Source: Leifsonia sp. Root1293
GTDB lineage: Bacteria > Actinomycetota > Actinomycetes > Actinomycetales > Microbacteriaceae
DNA: 64,000 bases
Assembly: GCF_001425325.1 (NCBI RefSeq)
Contig: NZ_LMEH01000001.1
Span: forward strand, 134,361 to 198,360
Direction of reading: 5' to 3'
Shown here in pieces: positions 1-8,651 of the stretch. Numbering within the stretch: position 1 is the first letter of the stretch; each line of letters begins with the position of its first letter. The position numbers were made by a program, and so were the translations under genes. The notes beneath the pieces are model-generated. The model saw only the letters and a program-made list of their open reading frames with translations. It ran no database searches and was not told the origin of the DNA.

Positions 1-2520
1 GATCTCGTAGTTCGCGAGCGGTGGCTCCACGATGACGTTGAGGCGACCACTCGGAGATCGCTGTGCGCTCACTCTGGCGCGAGGGAACAGCGTGGTCGTC
101 GGCATCTCGCGCGACAGCTCGCCGGAGACCAGAGGGAAGACGGTCGCCTTCGAGTCGAGCACGGCCACGTGGTAGTGGTCCGTCGGAATCGTCGTCGGAT
201 CGTTGCCCCAGAATGCCTGTTCGGTGCTGACAGTGGCCGACAGGAGCCCAGGCCCGATCGGAGCGAGCTCGGCATCGAATTGGAATTTCGACGACCGCAG
301 CTGCACCTGCATCTTCGACTCGTCCATGCCGGTGGACCGGACGGTCAGCGTGATGGCATTCTCAGTCACGTCGACGCCCACGATCTCGGCGCATCGGACG
401 CGCTCGACGAGGAGGGTGGCGGAGCCGGGTAGATAGATCCTGCCCTCCCGCCCGATATTGGCGCGATCCTCCAGGAGGGAACCGCCGACTCGGCGCTCCA
501 GCACCAGATTCTGGGCCAGGTCCCTGGATGCCGCACGCAAGGGGACGGTGACGGGAGAAATGACCGGGATCCAAGATCCGTCTCCCGTCTCAACCTCCAC
601 GCGCCAGACGCGCTGGGTGTAGTTGCCACCCCAGGCGACAGGTCCTTCAGCGGGGACGACGATGGTGGCGGTGTACTCGCCGGGAGTTCCGGGGGCGCTC
701 TTGAGCGGAGTCTTCCCGAGTGGAACTGCGAATCGGTCGTCCGTGCGGACGATGGCTATGGATTGAAGGTCCTGTCCGGTGATCGTGATCCCGATCCGGC
801 GCCCGGAGTAGGTGTAGCCGTGAACCGATGCCCTCGGTTGAAAGGCGCGGACCGCGAGGTATCCGAGGCGGTCTTCGGTGAAGTCGATGAGAGCACCGTT
901 CACGAGGCGCGCTTCGGATTCACCGCCACGGCGGTGGAAATGAAGTGCCCGCGTGCGGGAAAGTCTCGCGCAGGTCAGAGTGAGGATGATCTGATACTCA
1001 TCGGGTTCCGCGGCGAGGACGGCCGCGTCGAACCGCAGCGCGAAGTGCGCCTTGCTGCCGTCCGTGTTGGCTGTGGAGAAGGCTGAGCTCTGCAGTGGAT
1101 CGAATGCGAAGTCCACGGCGGCCGGATGACGCACACCTGTGTTTCGACCGACGATTTCGGCCGAGATGTCAACGCGATTCACCGCCGGGTCGACGTTGGA
1201 GATGGCGGCCCAGCCCTGGATTTCAACCTCGGTATCCGAGCTCCAGGAGACTTTCTGCGTCTCGGAGCGGAGCCGAGTCTCGAAGTCGCTGAGCTCGAAG
1301 ACCTCGTCGGGCAGGTCCGCAAGGAGCGTGCGGCGCAGTGGCGCTTCGACGCGGACGCGTTCGCCGGCGACCTCAGTCGGGTATGCATCCTGTCGCCATC
1401 CTCCAGCCGCCAGAAAGGCCTCGAAGTCGGCGCGACGGTCGTTGCGGATGAGCTCGAAGGCGATCTTGTTCCTGGCGGGCACGTGCCGCCAGACCGATGG
1501 CCGGTCATCGGCGCGATCCAGAAGCCGCTTCAGGGACGCGGTGAACGTGTCCCACTGCTCGTCGTCCGCATCCGGCAACAGGACGAGGGGGTGGGAGTAG
1601 TCGTTGGTGAGGAGCTGTTGGAGTCGTACATCGCGTGCTTCGAGGAGCCCTTCGTGCTCGAGCGTGTCGAGGGAGGTGAGGGCGACCGCGATGTGGTCCT
1701 CGACGTTGCGCGTCGAAAGCACGGACTGCGAGATAGACGTTCCGTCCTCGCGCACGCGCCAGTTGACCGTGGGAGCCGTCAGCACATCGATGCCCTTGGC
1801 CAGCGCGTATGCCCGGGTCGACACCGGCTGGTCCTCATAGAGGATGCCCTCCGGGAAGGCCAGGTCGTTCTCGAGCCAGAATCGGCGGCGGTACACCTTG
1901 CTCCAAGCGACGGCGTTCGCCTGGATCTCGGGAAAGTCGATCAGCCTGGTTCCGAGTCGCTCGATCTCATGCGCGCGGTAGATCCACGGACCCGCCGCGT
2001 GCTCCTGGCCCCGTACCAGACGGCGGTAGGGAGAGACCGCCATGTCCGACCCTGACTCGCGAAGTGCCGCGATCACCGGTGTGAAGGCGTGTCGCGAAAC
2101 CGTGTCGTCACTGTCGATGAACGCGATGAACTCGCCGTGGGCGTGGTCAGCGCCGGTGTTCCGCGCGGCGCCGAGCCCGCCGTTCTCTCGATGCACGATC
2201 CGGATGCGCGGGTCCAACCTCGCCATGCGTTTTGCTATGTCCACACTCCCATCGGTGCCGCCGTCATCGACCACGATCACCTCGATGTCCCGGTACGTCT
2301 GCTTGAGCAGGGAGTCGAGCGCTGCCCGGATGAACTGTTCCACGTTGTACACGGGAACGACGATCGAGAGGAGGCCCGGCTGAATGGCCTGCGGGCGCGC
2401 GATGATTCGTGTTCGGCGTACAGCACCGGTCGCCCAGGCTCGGGACTTGCGCGCTGCATCGCGCGCGGGAAGGAGGCTCGGACGACCGAGCACTTTCAGG
2501 GCGGCGTACTTGAGATTCAC
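1..2520 (-). CDS. GT2 glycosyltransferase, C-terminus off the window; possibly part of a GT2/CDP-glycerol polymerase
   Basis: An open minus-strand frame runs from a GTG at 2520 (upstream GAGGAA) to the window edge without a stop, giving at least 840 residues. After a basic N-terminal 50 residues comes a GT-A fold: IVVPVYN near 53-59, VVDDGGTDG near 83-91 and the metal-binding DSDD near 136-139. The part beyond about residue 400 is beta-rich with no motif I can name. Long actinobacterial proteins with a GT2 domain, such a middle region and a C-terminal CDP-glycerol glycerophosphotransferase domain are known; whether this one has that third domain lies outside the window. It probably adds sugars to a cell-wall or capsular polymer at the cytoplasmic membrane face. 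It is divergent from the pyruvyl transferase gene across 209 bp. Confidence 0.85.
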   Translation of the reverse strand, partial: MNLKYAALKVLGRPSLLPARDAARKSRAWATGAVRRTRIIARPQAIQPGLLSIVVPVYNVEQFIRAALDSLLKQTYRDIEVIVVDDGGTDGSVDIAKRMARLDPRIRIVHRENGGLGAARNTGADHAHGEFIAFIDSDDTVSRHAFTPVIAALRESGSDMAVSPYRRLVRGQEHAAGPWIYRAHEIERLGTRLIDFPEIQANAVAWSKVYRRRFWLENDLAFPEGILYEDQPVSTRAYALAKGIDVLTAPTVNWRVREDGTSISQSVLSTRNVEDHIAVALTSLDTLEHEGLLEARDVRLQQLLTNDYSHPLVLLPDADDEQWDTFTASLKRLLDRADDRPSVWRHVPARNKIAFELIRNDRRADFEAFLAAGGWRQDAYPTEVAGERVRVEAPLRRTLLADLPDEVFELSDFETRLRSETQKVSWSSDTEVEIQGWAAISNVDPAVNRVDISAEIVGRNTGVRHPAAVDFAFDPLQSSAFSTANTDGSKAHFALRFDAAVLAAEPDEYQIILTLTCARLSRTRALHFHRRGGESEARLVNGALIDFTEDRLGYLAVRAFQPRASVHGYTYSGRRIGITITGQDLQSIAIVRTDDRFAVPLGKTPLKSAPGTPGEYTATIVVPAEGPVAWGGNYTQRVWRVEVETGDGSWIPVISPVTVPLRAASRDLAQNLVLERRVGGSLLEDRANIGREGRIYLPGSATLLVERVRCAEIVGVDVTENAITLTVRSTGMDESKMQVQLRSSKFQFDAELAPIGPGLLSATVSTEQAFWGNDPTTIPTDHYHVAVLDSKATVFPLVSGELSREMPTTTLFPRARVSAQRSPSGRLNVIVEPPLANYEI

Positions 2521-2729
2521 GACTTCCTCGGATTCGCTCGCTGCGCGAAGTGACGCGGAGCCGACAATAGGATATCCGGTGTACAACCGCGGCGAGGTCG
2601 TGGCGCAACTAAGCGAGAGCGACGTGACGTACACCTGCTCCTGTGTCTCTCAGGTTCATCGTCGTGCCGCACGTTTAGAGTTATGTCTCGCGCACCCGAT
2701 CGGGTGGCATCGCCAGGCAAGGAACAGAC

Positions 2730-4220
2730 ATGACAACTGACGGCAAGCGAATTCTGGTGCGATCGGGCAAGGCCCCGCACGTCGTGGTCTCACCTGAAGC
2801 GTCGCTCGCGCGCAACGGCTGGGGTGTGTTCGGTGCCAACGTGGGCAACCTGCTCTTCACCAACTCGGTGTTCCGAGCGGTCAACGTCCGCGGTGCGACG
2901 ACGGTGTCCGACTCGCTCCTGACCGAGCTGCCCGGGGGGCAGGCGGACGAATACATCGACCGCATCAACAACGAATTCGATCTCTTCGTCATTCCCTTGG
3001 CGAATGCCTTCAGGCCGCAGTATGAGGCATCCCTCAAGCGCCTCACCACTGTCATCCGACGCCTCAAGATCCCGGTCGTGGTCACCGGCGTGGGCGTACA
3101 GGCGCTTGAAGTCTCAGAAGGCGGTCTCTCTGCCGGGCAGCAGCTCGACACGTCGGCACGCGAGTTCATGACCGCGGTGCTCGAACGGTCGGCATCCGTC
3201 GGTGTCCGCGGTGAGCGCACTGCCGCCTACCTGTCGGCCCTTGGATTCGGACAGCGAAACGTCGAGATCATCGGATGTCCCTCTCTCTACGACCAGGCTG
3301 TGGCGGCTCCCATGGTCAAGCGAGTCGACGCCATCACCGAGACTTCGCCTCTCGCGATCAACATCACACCCAGTGCGCCAGGCATCGGCGGCGTCGTCCA
3401 GCACAACGTCGAGAAGTATCGCGACCTTGTCTACGTCCCGCAGGAACACCATGAACTGGGGATGCTCCTCTGGGGTGACAAGATCAAGCATTCCGATGCG
3501 CGTCTGCCGCTGCATGCCGATCATGAGCTCTATCGCGAGGACCGCATCAGGTTCTTCGTCGACCCAGCGTCCTGGTACGAGTTCATGCGGGGACGTGACT
3601 TCGCCTTCGGGACGCGAATCCACGGAACCATCGCTGCGCTCGCCGCAGGCACTCCAGGTGTGCTCATCTCGCATGACGAACGCACGCGCGAGCTCGCCGA
3701 CTACCATCGCATCCCTTATCACCAGGCGGACGACTCAAGCGTCTTCGACGCGGCCGCACTGTACGAGGGCGCGGACTTCTCTGAGTTCAACGCTTTCCGG
3801 GCCGAGTCTTTCCAGCGCTACACAGAGTTCCTCGAGCACAACGACGTTGCGCACATCTTCACGCCGGGCAACGAGAATCCAGACTATGACGCACAGCTTG
3901 CAGCGACCGCCTACCCCGAAGGTGTCGGACCGATCGGTGCCGCGGGAACGGACGCAGTCGCCCAGCTGATCGACCGGGTTCGCTGGTTGAGGCAGGGCGC
4001 AGGTGCCGACAAGAAGCGCGGACACGGAGGATATGTACCGCCTTTCCGTCCGGCTCCCGGAAGGAACCCCGACCAGAAGATCATCGCCCTCCAGAAACGA
4101 TTAGACGCAGCGATCGCCCGGATCGAGAAGCTGGAGGCAGAGCCGGAGGCCGAACCTCCCACAGTGCGGAACCGCATCTCTGCCGCCGCGAAGAAACTCA
4201 GATCAACCAAGTCCGATTAG
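2730..4220 (+). CDS. Polysaccharide pyruvyl transferase family protein
   Basis: 496 residues, matching the PF04230 fold in motif order: GANVGN near 35-40 (a variant of the family's GxxNxGD-like loop), a central VVVTGVGVQA strand, SVGVRGERTAAYL, and GTRIHGTIAAL near residue 293. These enzymes transfer pyruvate from phosphoenolpyruvate to sugar hydroxyls, giving pyruvate ketals on exopolysaccharides; the exact acceptor cannot be told. The C-terminal 45 residues are charged and likely helical or coiled-coil (LQKRLDAAIARIEKLEAEPE). The start ATG follows AAGGAACAGAC. It lies 35 bp before the GT61-like gene on the same strand and divergent from the GT2 gene, so all three probably serve one surface polymer. 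Confidence 0.85.
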   Translation: MTTDGKRILVRSGKAPHVVVSPEASLARNGWGVFGANVGNLLFTNSVFRAVNVRGATTVSDSLLTELPGGQADEYIDRINNEFDLFVIPLANAFRPQYEASLKRLTTVIRRLKIPVVVTGVGVQALEVSEGGLSAGQQLDTSAREFMTAVLERSASVGVRGERTAAYLSALGFGQRNVEIIGCPSLYDQAVAAPMVKRVDAITETSPLAINITPSAPGIGGVVQHNVEKYRDLVYVPQEHHELGMLLWGDKIKHSDARLPLHADHELYREDRIRFFVDPASWYEFMRGRDFAFGTRIHGTIAALAAGTPGVLISHDERTRELADYHRIPYHQADDSSVFDAAALYEGADFSEFNAFRAESFQRYTEFLEHNDVAHIFTPGNENPDYDAQLAATAYPEGVGPIGAAGTDAVAQLIDRVRWLRQGAGADKKRGHGGYVPPFRPAPGRNPDQKIIALQKRLDAAIARIEKLEAEPEAEPPTVRNRISAAAKKLRSTKSD

Positions 4221-4255
4221 GGAGACACGGTGAAAGTGCTGTCGCGGGTGTTGGT

Positions 4256-6046
4256 GTGAGGCGCGCGATGATGGCGCTGCGGTCGCTCCTCGGATCACTG
4301 AGCCGCAAGGCTGAGGTGAGGGAGGAGGCGGAGGCGCCGCGCCTCGGCGACATCGTCCACGAATGGGTTTCAGCTCTGAGTCAAGACGGCAGCGGGCGCG
4401 TTGTCGTCTTGAGCGGTCAAGACGATGACGAGCATGCCCGCCTGATCGCTGAGGCCCTTCCGAACGCCTCGGTCACGGCGATCGCATTCGGCGCTGCCGG
4501 TACTGGCGCGCATGCCGATGTGGGAGAGTACCCACGGGTCGATGCCGTGTATGCAGCAGACGCAGAATCTGCGTGGATTCGCGTGATTGCCGGAGTAGAG
4601 CCCGTTGTCATCCTTCACGGGGGCGGCATCGATCCCGAGCTGGAGATCGCGATATTCAAGGCTCTGTACCCGACTCTGCGGAACGGCGGAAGCTATCTCC
4701 TCGAGGGAACGATTCTCGACTCATCGCGACCTGCGACCAACTCGAGATCAGTCGGTGACTACCTCAAGAGGATCATCGCGATTCGGGAGCTGTCCGACGG
4801 GGCAGCTCGTCGAGCTATTCCCCTCGAGGATCGTGCACTCGGTGACGCCATCGAGGACGTGCGTGCTTTCGGGGACAATGTAGCGATAGTGAAGCGGTTC
4901 ACCCATGCGATCAAGTTGAGCGAGGAGATTGCGGAGGAGGTGATACTCGGGAGGATCGGATCTGCGCGAGTTCGCACGATCAAGGAGATCCCACCTCAGT
5001 CGATCACGTCCCGGACCGTCGTCTCGAGCAATCGTCCTGCCTTGTCGCGCCGGTTTCCGTCGGTGTTGCACGTCCCGAAGCTCCTGCTTCGAGAATACGA
5101 TCGCGTCGTGTGCGCGCCTCGCCAGGTGAGCATGGTCGACTGGCTAGTCCTCCCGACCTCGTTCCACCAACCCTGGTATCGCCCCCTCAGGACACGCGGC
5201 CTAGTCGACGCCGGTCCCCGCTTCACACGAATAAAGCCCGAGATGCGCAAGCCCCCACGGCTGGCCGGTGCGTTCTTCCATCTCGACAACGAATGGGCCG
5301 GACACTATGGCCACTTCATCACGCAGGACCTGTCGAAGCTGTGGGGTTGGCAGGACGCCCTCGCTTTGCACCCGGACTTGAAGATACTCATCAGCGCACA
5401 CGACGGGGCACCGGACTTGCACGGGTTCCAGATCGAGATGTTGGCGGCGTTGGGGATCGACGCTGAACGGATCCATGTGATCACGGCCCCTGTTGTGGTC
5501 GATCATCTCATCACAGCCACTCAGGCGTTCCAGAATCCTCGGTTCATAAGCCCCACGATGTCCGATCTATGGCGTGATATGTCCGTCAGACTGGCGCGGG
5601 GCACCGAGTCCGACGTCGTACCCGATAGGGTGTTCGCCGCACGAGGAGGCGAGTTCAAGCGCGCCTGTCGCAATGCTCGAGACGTCGAGAAACTGTTCGA
5701 GGACCACGGCTTCACCATCATCTACCCCGAATCGATGTCCATCGCCGAGCAGGTTTCGACGTTCAGCAGGGCACACGTCATCGCCGGCTACACAGGATCG
5801 GCGCTTCTGAACCTGATCTTCTCGTCCACTCCTGGCGTTCGTATCCTGATCGGGTCGGAATCCTACACATCCGTCAATGAATACTTGATCTCGGCCCTCC
5901 AGGGTGACGAGTTCCATTACTTCTGGTGCGAGCCCGACATCCATCACCCAGACGGCGGCCGGTCGGGGAAGGCTTTCCACTCGGACTTCGAGTTCGATTT
6001 CGATCGCGATGGCCCTGCGCTTGTCTCACTCCTAGAGAGCATCTGA
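4256..6046 (+). CDS. GT61/DUF563-type glycosyltransferase, capsule or cell-wall polysaccharide
   Basis: 596 residues. The C-terminal half is a DUF563 (GT61) domain: LDNEWAGHYGHFI near 342, RVFAARG near 457, then PESMSIAEQ and GYTGSALLNLIFS near 510, the usual end of that fold. The N-terminal 230 residues look like a degenerate Rossmann or methyltransferase-like module (VVVLSGQDDDEHARL, then ILHGGGIDPELEIAIFKALYP) with no convincing catalytic motif. Start is GTG 4256; in-frame ATG codons at 4268 and 4271 are possible, and no strong ribosome site decides between them. It follows the pyruvyl transferase by 35 bp and probably shares its transcript. Specific donor and acceptor are unknown. Confidence 0.78.
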   Translation: MRRAMMALRSLLGSLSRKAEVREEAEAPRLGDIVHEWVSALSQDGSGRVVVLSGQDDDEHARLIAEALPNASVTAIAFGAAGTGAHADVGEYPRVDAVYAADAESAWIRVIAGVEPVVILHGGGIDPELEIAIFKALYPTLRNGGSYLLEGTILDSSRPATNSRSVGDYLKRIIAIRELSDGAARRAIPLEDRALGDAIEDVRAFGDNVAIVKRFTHAIKLSEEIAEEVILGRIGSARVRTIKEIPPQSITSRTVVSSNRPALSRRFPSVLHVPKLLLREYDRVVCAPRQVSMVDWLVLPTSFHQPWYRPLRTRGLVDAGPRFTRIKPEMRKPPRLAGAFFHLDNEWAGHYGHFITQDLSKLWGWQDALALHPDLKILISAHDGAPDLHGFQIEMLAALGIDAERIHVITAPVVVDHLITATQAFQNPRFISPTMSDLWRDMSVRLARGTESDVVPDRVFAARGGEFKRACRNARDVEKLFEDHGFTIIYPESMSIAEQVSTFSRAHVIAGYTGSALLNLIFSSTPGVRILIGSESYTSVNEYLISALQGDEFHYFWCEPDIHHPDGGRSGKAFHSDFEFDFDRDGPALVSLLESI

Positions 6047-6180
6047 ACGTTGGGTTCACGCGCTATCAGCAATTGGCGCAGGCTCGCGTGCCTCGGAACA
6101 GGATCAGGGCGCAGAGCCGAGTCTGCTCGGCACGAACAAGCGCGCTTACTGAACGTCGATTGACCGCACCAGTGCGTCAC

Positions 6181-6206
6181 GCGTCACGCGGCAGCAGCCG
6201 TGACGC
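6181..6206 (+). terminator. Possible terminator hairpin after the polysaccharide cluster
   Basis: GCGTCAC (6181-6187) pairs with GTGACGC (6200-6206), and after a two-base bulge GGC pairs with GCC around an AGCA loop. There is no U tract, as is usual in high-GC actinobacteria. It lies 135 bp past the stop of the GT61-like gene. Confidence 0.4.
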
Positions 6207-6321
6207 AGCGGATCCGGGTGCTCGCACTGAGGTGCGGGACTCGCTGACGGAGTACGGCTGGAGGGGGTGGCGCTGGCCGCCCGAACCGTCTGAAGCTTGG
6301 GGATCGATGCCGTAACGCTCG

Positions 6322-6349
6322 ACTCCTCCGGCTTCGTCAGCTGAGGAGT
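6322..6349 (+). promoter_or_regulatory. Hairpin that buries the ribosome-binding site of the 6356 gene
   Basis: ACTCCTC (6322-6328) is the exact complement of GAGGAGT (6343-6349), which contains the Shine-Dalgarno sequence of the gene starting at 6356. Past a single bulged C, GGCT (6330-6333) pairs with AGCT (6339-6342), leaving a five-base loop. The stem is thus 11 pairs with one bulge and one G-U pair, with the ribosome site wholly on the 3' arm. This geometry suggests control of translation initiation; no ligand-binding domain is visible. Confidence 0.55.
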
Positions 6350-6355
6350 GGAACA

Positions 6356-7183
6356 ATGAGAAAGTCACTGGTCGTCGTTGTCGGTGCGATCCTGACCGCA
6401 GGGATCCTGGTCGCGGGAGTCGGGACCGGCGCTGCGATGGCCGAGACGCCTCCGCCGGACCAGCCCGCTGACGCTAAGGCCGAGGCGCCGGCACTCGGAC
6501 CCGCCGTGCCATTGCCAGCGCAGCAGCGCGCCGTCTACACCCCCATCAACACCTGTCGGATCGTCAACACCACGGCAGGCCTCGGGAAGATGGCGAACAA
6601 TCAGGTTCGCGCCTTCCGCGTTCGCGGTTCCGGGAGCATGACCGGACAGGGCGGAGGTGGTACCGGATGTGGCATTCCACTGGGGGCGTCATCCATCACA
6701 GCCGTCGTCACGACATTGGACTCGATAGCCGGAGGACGATTGATCGGCTACCCGACCGGGGCTCCCTCCGTCTTCCGATTCGCTTCCTACGTGAAGGGCG
6801 AGGGCACTGCGACCGCGACCCTCACACTGGCCGCTCGGGGGGTCGCGGCGCCGCTGTCGATCAAGAATATTGGTGGACCGACCCATCTCGTGATCGACGT
6901 GACCGGGTACTTCCTTCCGCAGATATCGGCGAAGGTCAGCGGCACCGGGGACCTGACCACTGCGTCCAGCCGAGTGCTCAGTGCGACTCAGTTCTCGACG
7001 GGGATCTTCCGGGTCACACTCGATGCTCCGGCTGACGGTTGCGTCGCCGTCGCCTCACCCGACGGATCAGGAGCCTTCACGGCGAGCGCGATCATCATCG
7101 GTTACACCGTGACCATCTACGGGTATTCCACGGTGTCCGGGGATCTGGTCAATATCCGGACGTCCCTCGCTGTGATCTGCTGA
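6356..7183 (+). CDS. Secreted beta-rich surface protein, one actinobacterial VDVTGYF-type module
   Basis: 275 residues starting with a clear Sec signal peptide (MRKS, a hydrophobic stretch to about residue 27, AMA then AETPPP as likely cleavage site). The mature part opens with YTPINTCRIVNTTAGLG and includes VIDVTGYFLP near 180-189. This order resembles the beta-rich repeat units of many secreted actinobacterial proteins, which usually occur in several copies; here there is one. Three cysteines in the mature domain (CRIV, GTGCGI and the near-terminal C) could form a disulfide. No catalytic residues are recognised and the function is unknown. The ATG has a good GAGGAG site seven bases upstream, held in a hairpin. 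Transcription probably ends at 7297-7322. Confidence 0.75.
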   Translation: MRKSLVVVVGAILTAGILVAGVGTGAAMAETPPPDQPADAKAEAPALGPAVPLPAQQRAVYTPINTCRIVNTTAGLGKMANNQVRAFRVRGSGSMTGQGGGGTGCGIPLGASSITAVVTTLDSIAGGRLIGYPTGAPSVFRFASYVKGEGTATATLTLAARGVAAPLSIKNIGGPTHLVIDVTGYFLPQISAKVSGTGDLTTASSRVLSATQFSTGIFRVTLDAPADGCVAVASPDGSGAFTASAIIIGYTVTIYGYSTVSGDLVNIRTSLAVIC

Positions 7184-7296
7184 CGTGTGCGGTCTCGTGG
7201 GCACCGAGTGTCCCCCTGAAAGTGATCGTCCCGACGTTGTTGGCGACGGAGCCAGGACCGGGTGACACCGGCCGGGACGCACGCCGGAACGACGAT

Positions 7297-7322
7297 GGCC
7301 CCGCTCCATCCGGAACGGGGCC
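7297..7322. terminator. Bidirectional terminator hairpin
   Basis: GGCCCCG (7297-7303) and CGGGGCC (7316-7322) pair perfectly, with TCC/GGA continuing the stem inside a C/A mismatch. It sits between the convergent secreted-protein and acyl-CoA dehydrogenase genes. Confidence 0.6.
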
Positions 7323-7342
7323 GTCGAACGCCGAGCCGCCGA

Positions 7343-8521
7343 TCAGACGAACGCGGCCTTGCCCGTGATGGCGCGACCGACGATGAGGGTGTTCATCTCG
7401 CGGGTGCCCTCGTAGGAGTAGATGGCCTCTGCGTCGGCGAAGAAGCGGGCGACGTCGTAGTCGACGACGATGCCGTTGCCTCCGAGCGACTCCCGCGCCC
7501 ACGCGACGGTCTCCCGCATCCGTGCCGTCGTGTAGGCCTTGGCGAGAGCTGAATGCTCGTCGCGCTGCTCGCCGCGGTCGAGCATCTCGGACACCCGGAC
7601 GACCATGCCGATGGAGGCGGTGATGTTGCCGAGGCACTTCACCAGCAGGTCCTGGATGAGCTGGTGCGATCCGATGGTCTTGCCGAACTGCACGCGCTCG
7701 CCGGCGTACTTCACGGCCGCCTCGTAGGCGCCGCCGGCGGTTCCGACGGCTGCCCAGGCTACCTCGGCGCGGGTCAGGCGCAGCACCTTGGCCGTGTCCT
7801 TGAACGAGTTGGCGTTCGCCAGCCGCAGGCTCTCGGGAACCACGACGTTCTCGAGGGTGATGTCGGCGTTCTGCACCGAGCGGAGGCTGATCTTGTTCTC
7901 GATCTTGGTGGCCGTGTAGCCGGGGGTCGAGGTCGGCACGATGAATCCCTTCACCTGGCCGTCGGCCGTGTCCTTCGCCCAGACGACGGTGATGTCGGAG
8001 AAGGTCGCGTTTCCGATCCAGCGCTTGGAGCCGTTCAGGGTCCAGGTGTCGCCGTCGCGCGTTGCCGTTGTGCGCAGGCCCTGGGCGCTGTCGCTTCCGG
8101 AGAGCGGCTCGGTCAGGGCGAAGGCGCCGATGACCTCGCCGCTGGCGAGCTTCGGGATCCATTCGTCCTTCTGCTCCTGCGAGCCGCCGACCGAGATCGC
8201 ACCCGTGGTGAGGCCGTTCTGCACGCCGACGAAGGTGGCGACGGATGCATCGATGCGGGCGAGTTCGAGGGCGACGAAGCCGCGGAACACCGCTGAGTTC
8301 TCGAACGGCTTCGTCTCGGCCCAGCCGAAGCGGAAGGTGTTCAGCTCGGCCAGCGGCTTCACGATCTGCATGGGGAACTCCGCACGGTTCCAGTAGTCGC
8401 CGACGATGGGCCTCACCTCGGTCTCGAGGTAGGAGCGGATGGCGCCGAGCGCCTCCTGCTCCTGCGGGCTCAGAAGGCTCTCGTAGCTGTAGAAGTCGCT
8501 GGCGAGGATGTCGAACGTCAT
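7343..8521 (-). CDS. Acyl-CoA dehydrogenase, glutaryl-CoA dehydrogenase-like
   Basis: 392 residues when started at the ATG at 8521, which has GGAG upstream and begins MTFDILASDFY; longer upstream readings look non-coding. FAD-binding and substrate motifs are in order: AFALTEPLSGSDSA near 128-141, WTLNGSKRWIGNA, then the C-terminal helical domain with RVQFGKTIGSHQLIQD. The SYEGTREMNTLIVGRAITG segment carries the expected catalytic base Glu near 371, in the position used by glutaryl-CoA dehydrogenases. It likely oxidises an acyl-CoA and passes electrons to ETF in the cytoplasm; the real substrate is inferred only from this similarity. It is divergent from manA across 130 bp. Confidence 0.85.
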   Translation of the reverse strand: MTFDILASDFYSYESLLSPQEQEALGAIRSYLETEVRPIVGDYWNRAEFPMQIVKPLAELNTFRFGWAETKPFENSAVFRGFVALELARIDASVATFVGVQNGLTTGAISVGGSQEQKDEWIPKLASGEVIGAFALTEPLSGSDSAQGLRTTATRDGDTWTLNGSKRWIGNATFSDITVVWAKDTADGQVKGFIVPTSTPGYTATKIENKISLRSVQNADITLENVVVPESLRLANANSFKDTAKVLRLTRAEVAWAAVGTAGGAYEAAVKYAGERVQFGKTIGSHQLIQDLLVKCLGNITASIGMVVRVSEMLDRGEQRDEHSALAKAYTTARMRETVAWARESLGGNGIVVDYDVARFFADAEAIYSYEGTREMNTLIVGRAITGKAAFV

Positions 8522-8542
8522 GTCTGCTCCAGTGCATACGGC

Positions 8543-8602
8543 GACCCCCGCGGGACGGGGGTCTGGAATCCTCGGGCCACGATACGCCCGGCATCCGGGC
8601 GT
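8543..8602. repeat. Two adjacent inverted repeats in the divergent acyl-CoA dehydrogenase/manA region
   Basis: GACCCCC (8543-8549) and GGGGGTC (8557-8563) form one hairpin. ACGCCCGG (8584-8591) and CCGGGCGT (8595-8602) form a second with a three-base loop. Because the flanking genes diverge, these are not needed as terminators and could be operators or transcript-leader hairpins. Confidence 0.4.
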
Positions 8603-8651
8603 CCAAACCCGTTGGTAGTTTTGAGGCAATCGCCATCGACAAGGACGCAGC

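Larger units (their letters stand above)
6047..6355. other. Intergenic region of 309 bp with two hairpins, no gene
   Basis: No supportable coding frame. It holds a terminator-like hairpin near its left end (6181-6206) and an RBS-covering hairpin at its right end (6322-6349), both listed separately. A promoter for the gene at 6356 should lie between them, but I cannot point to convincing hexamers. Confidence 0.6.
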
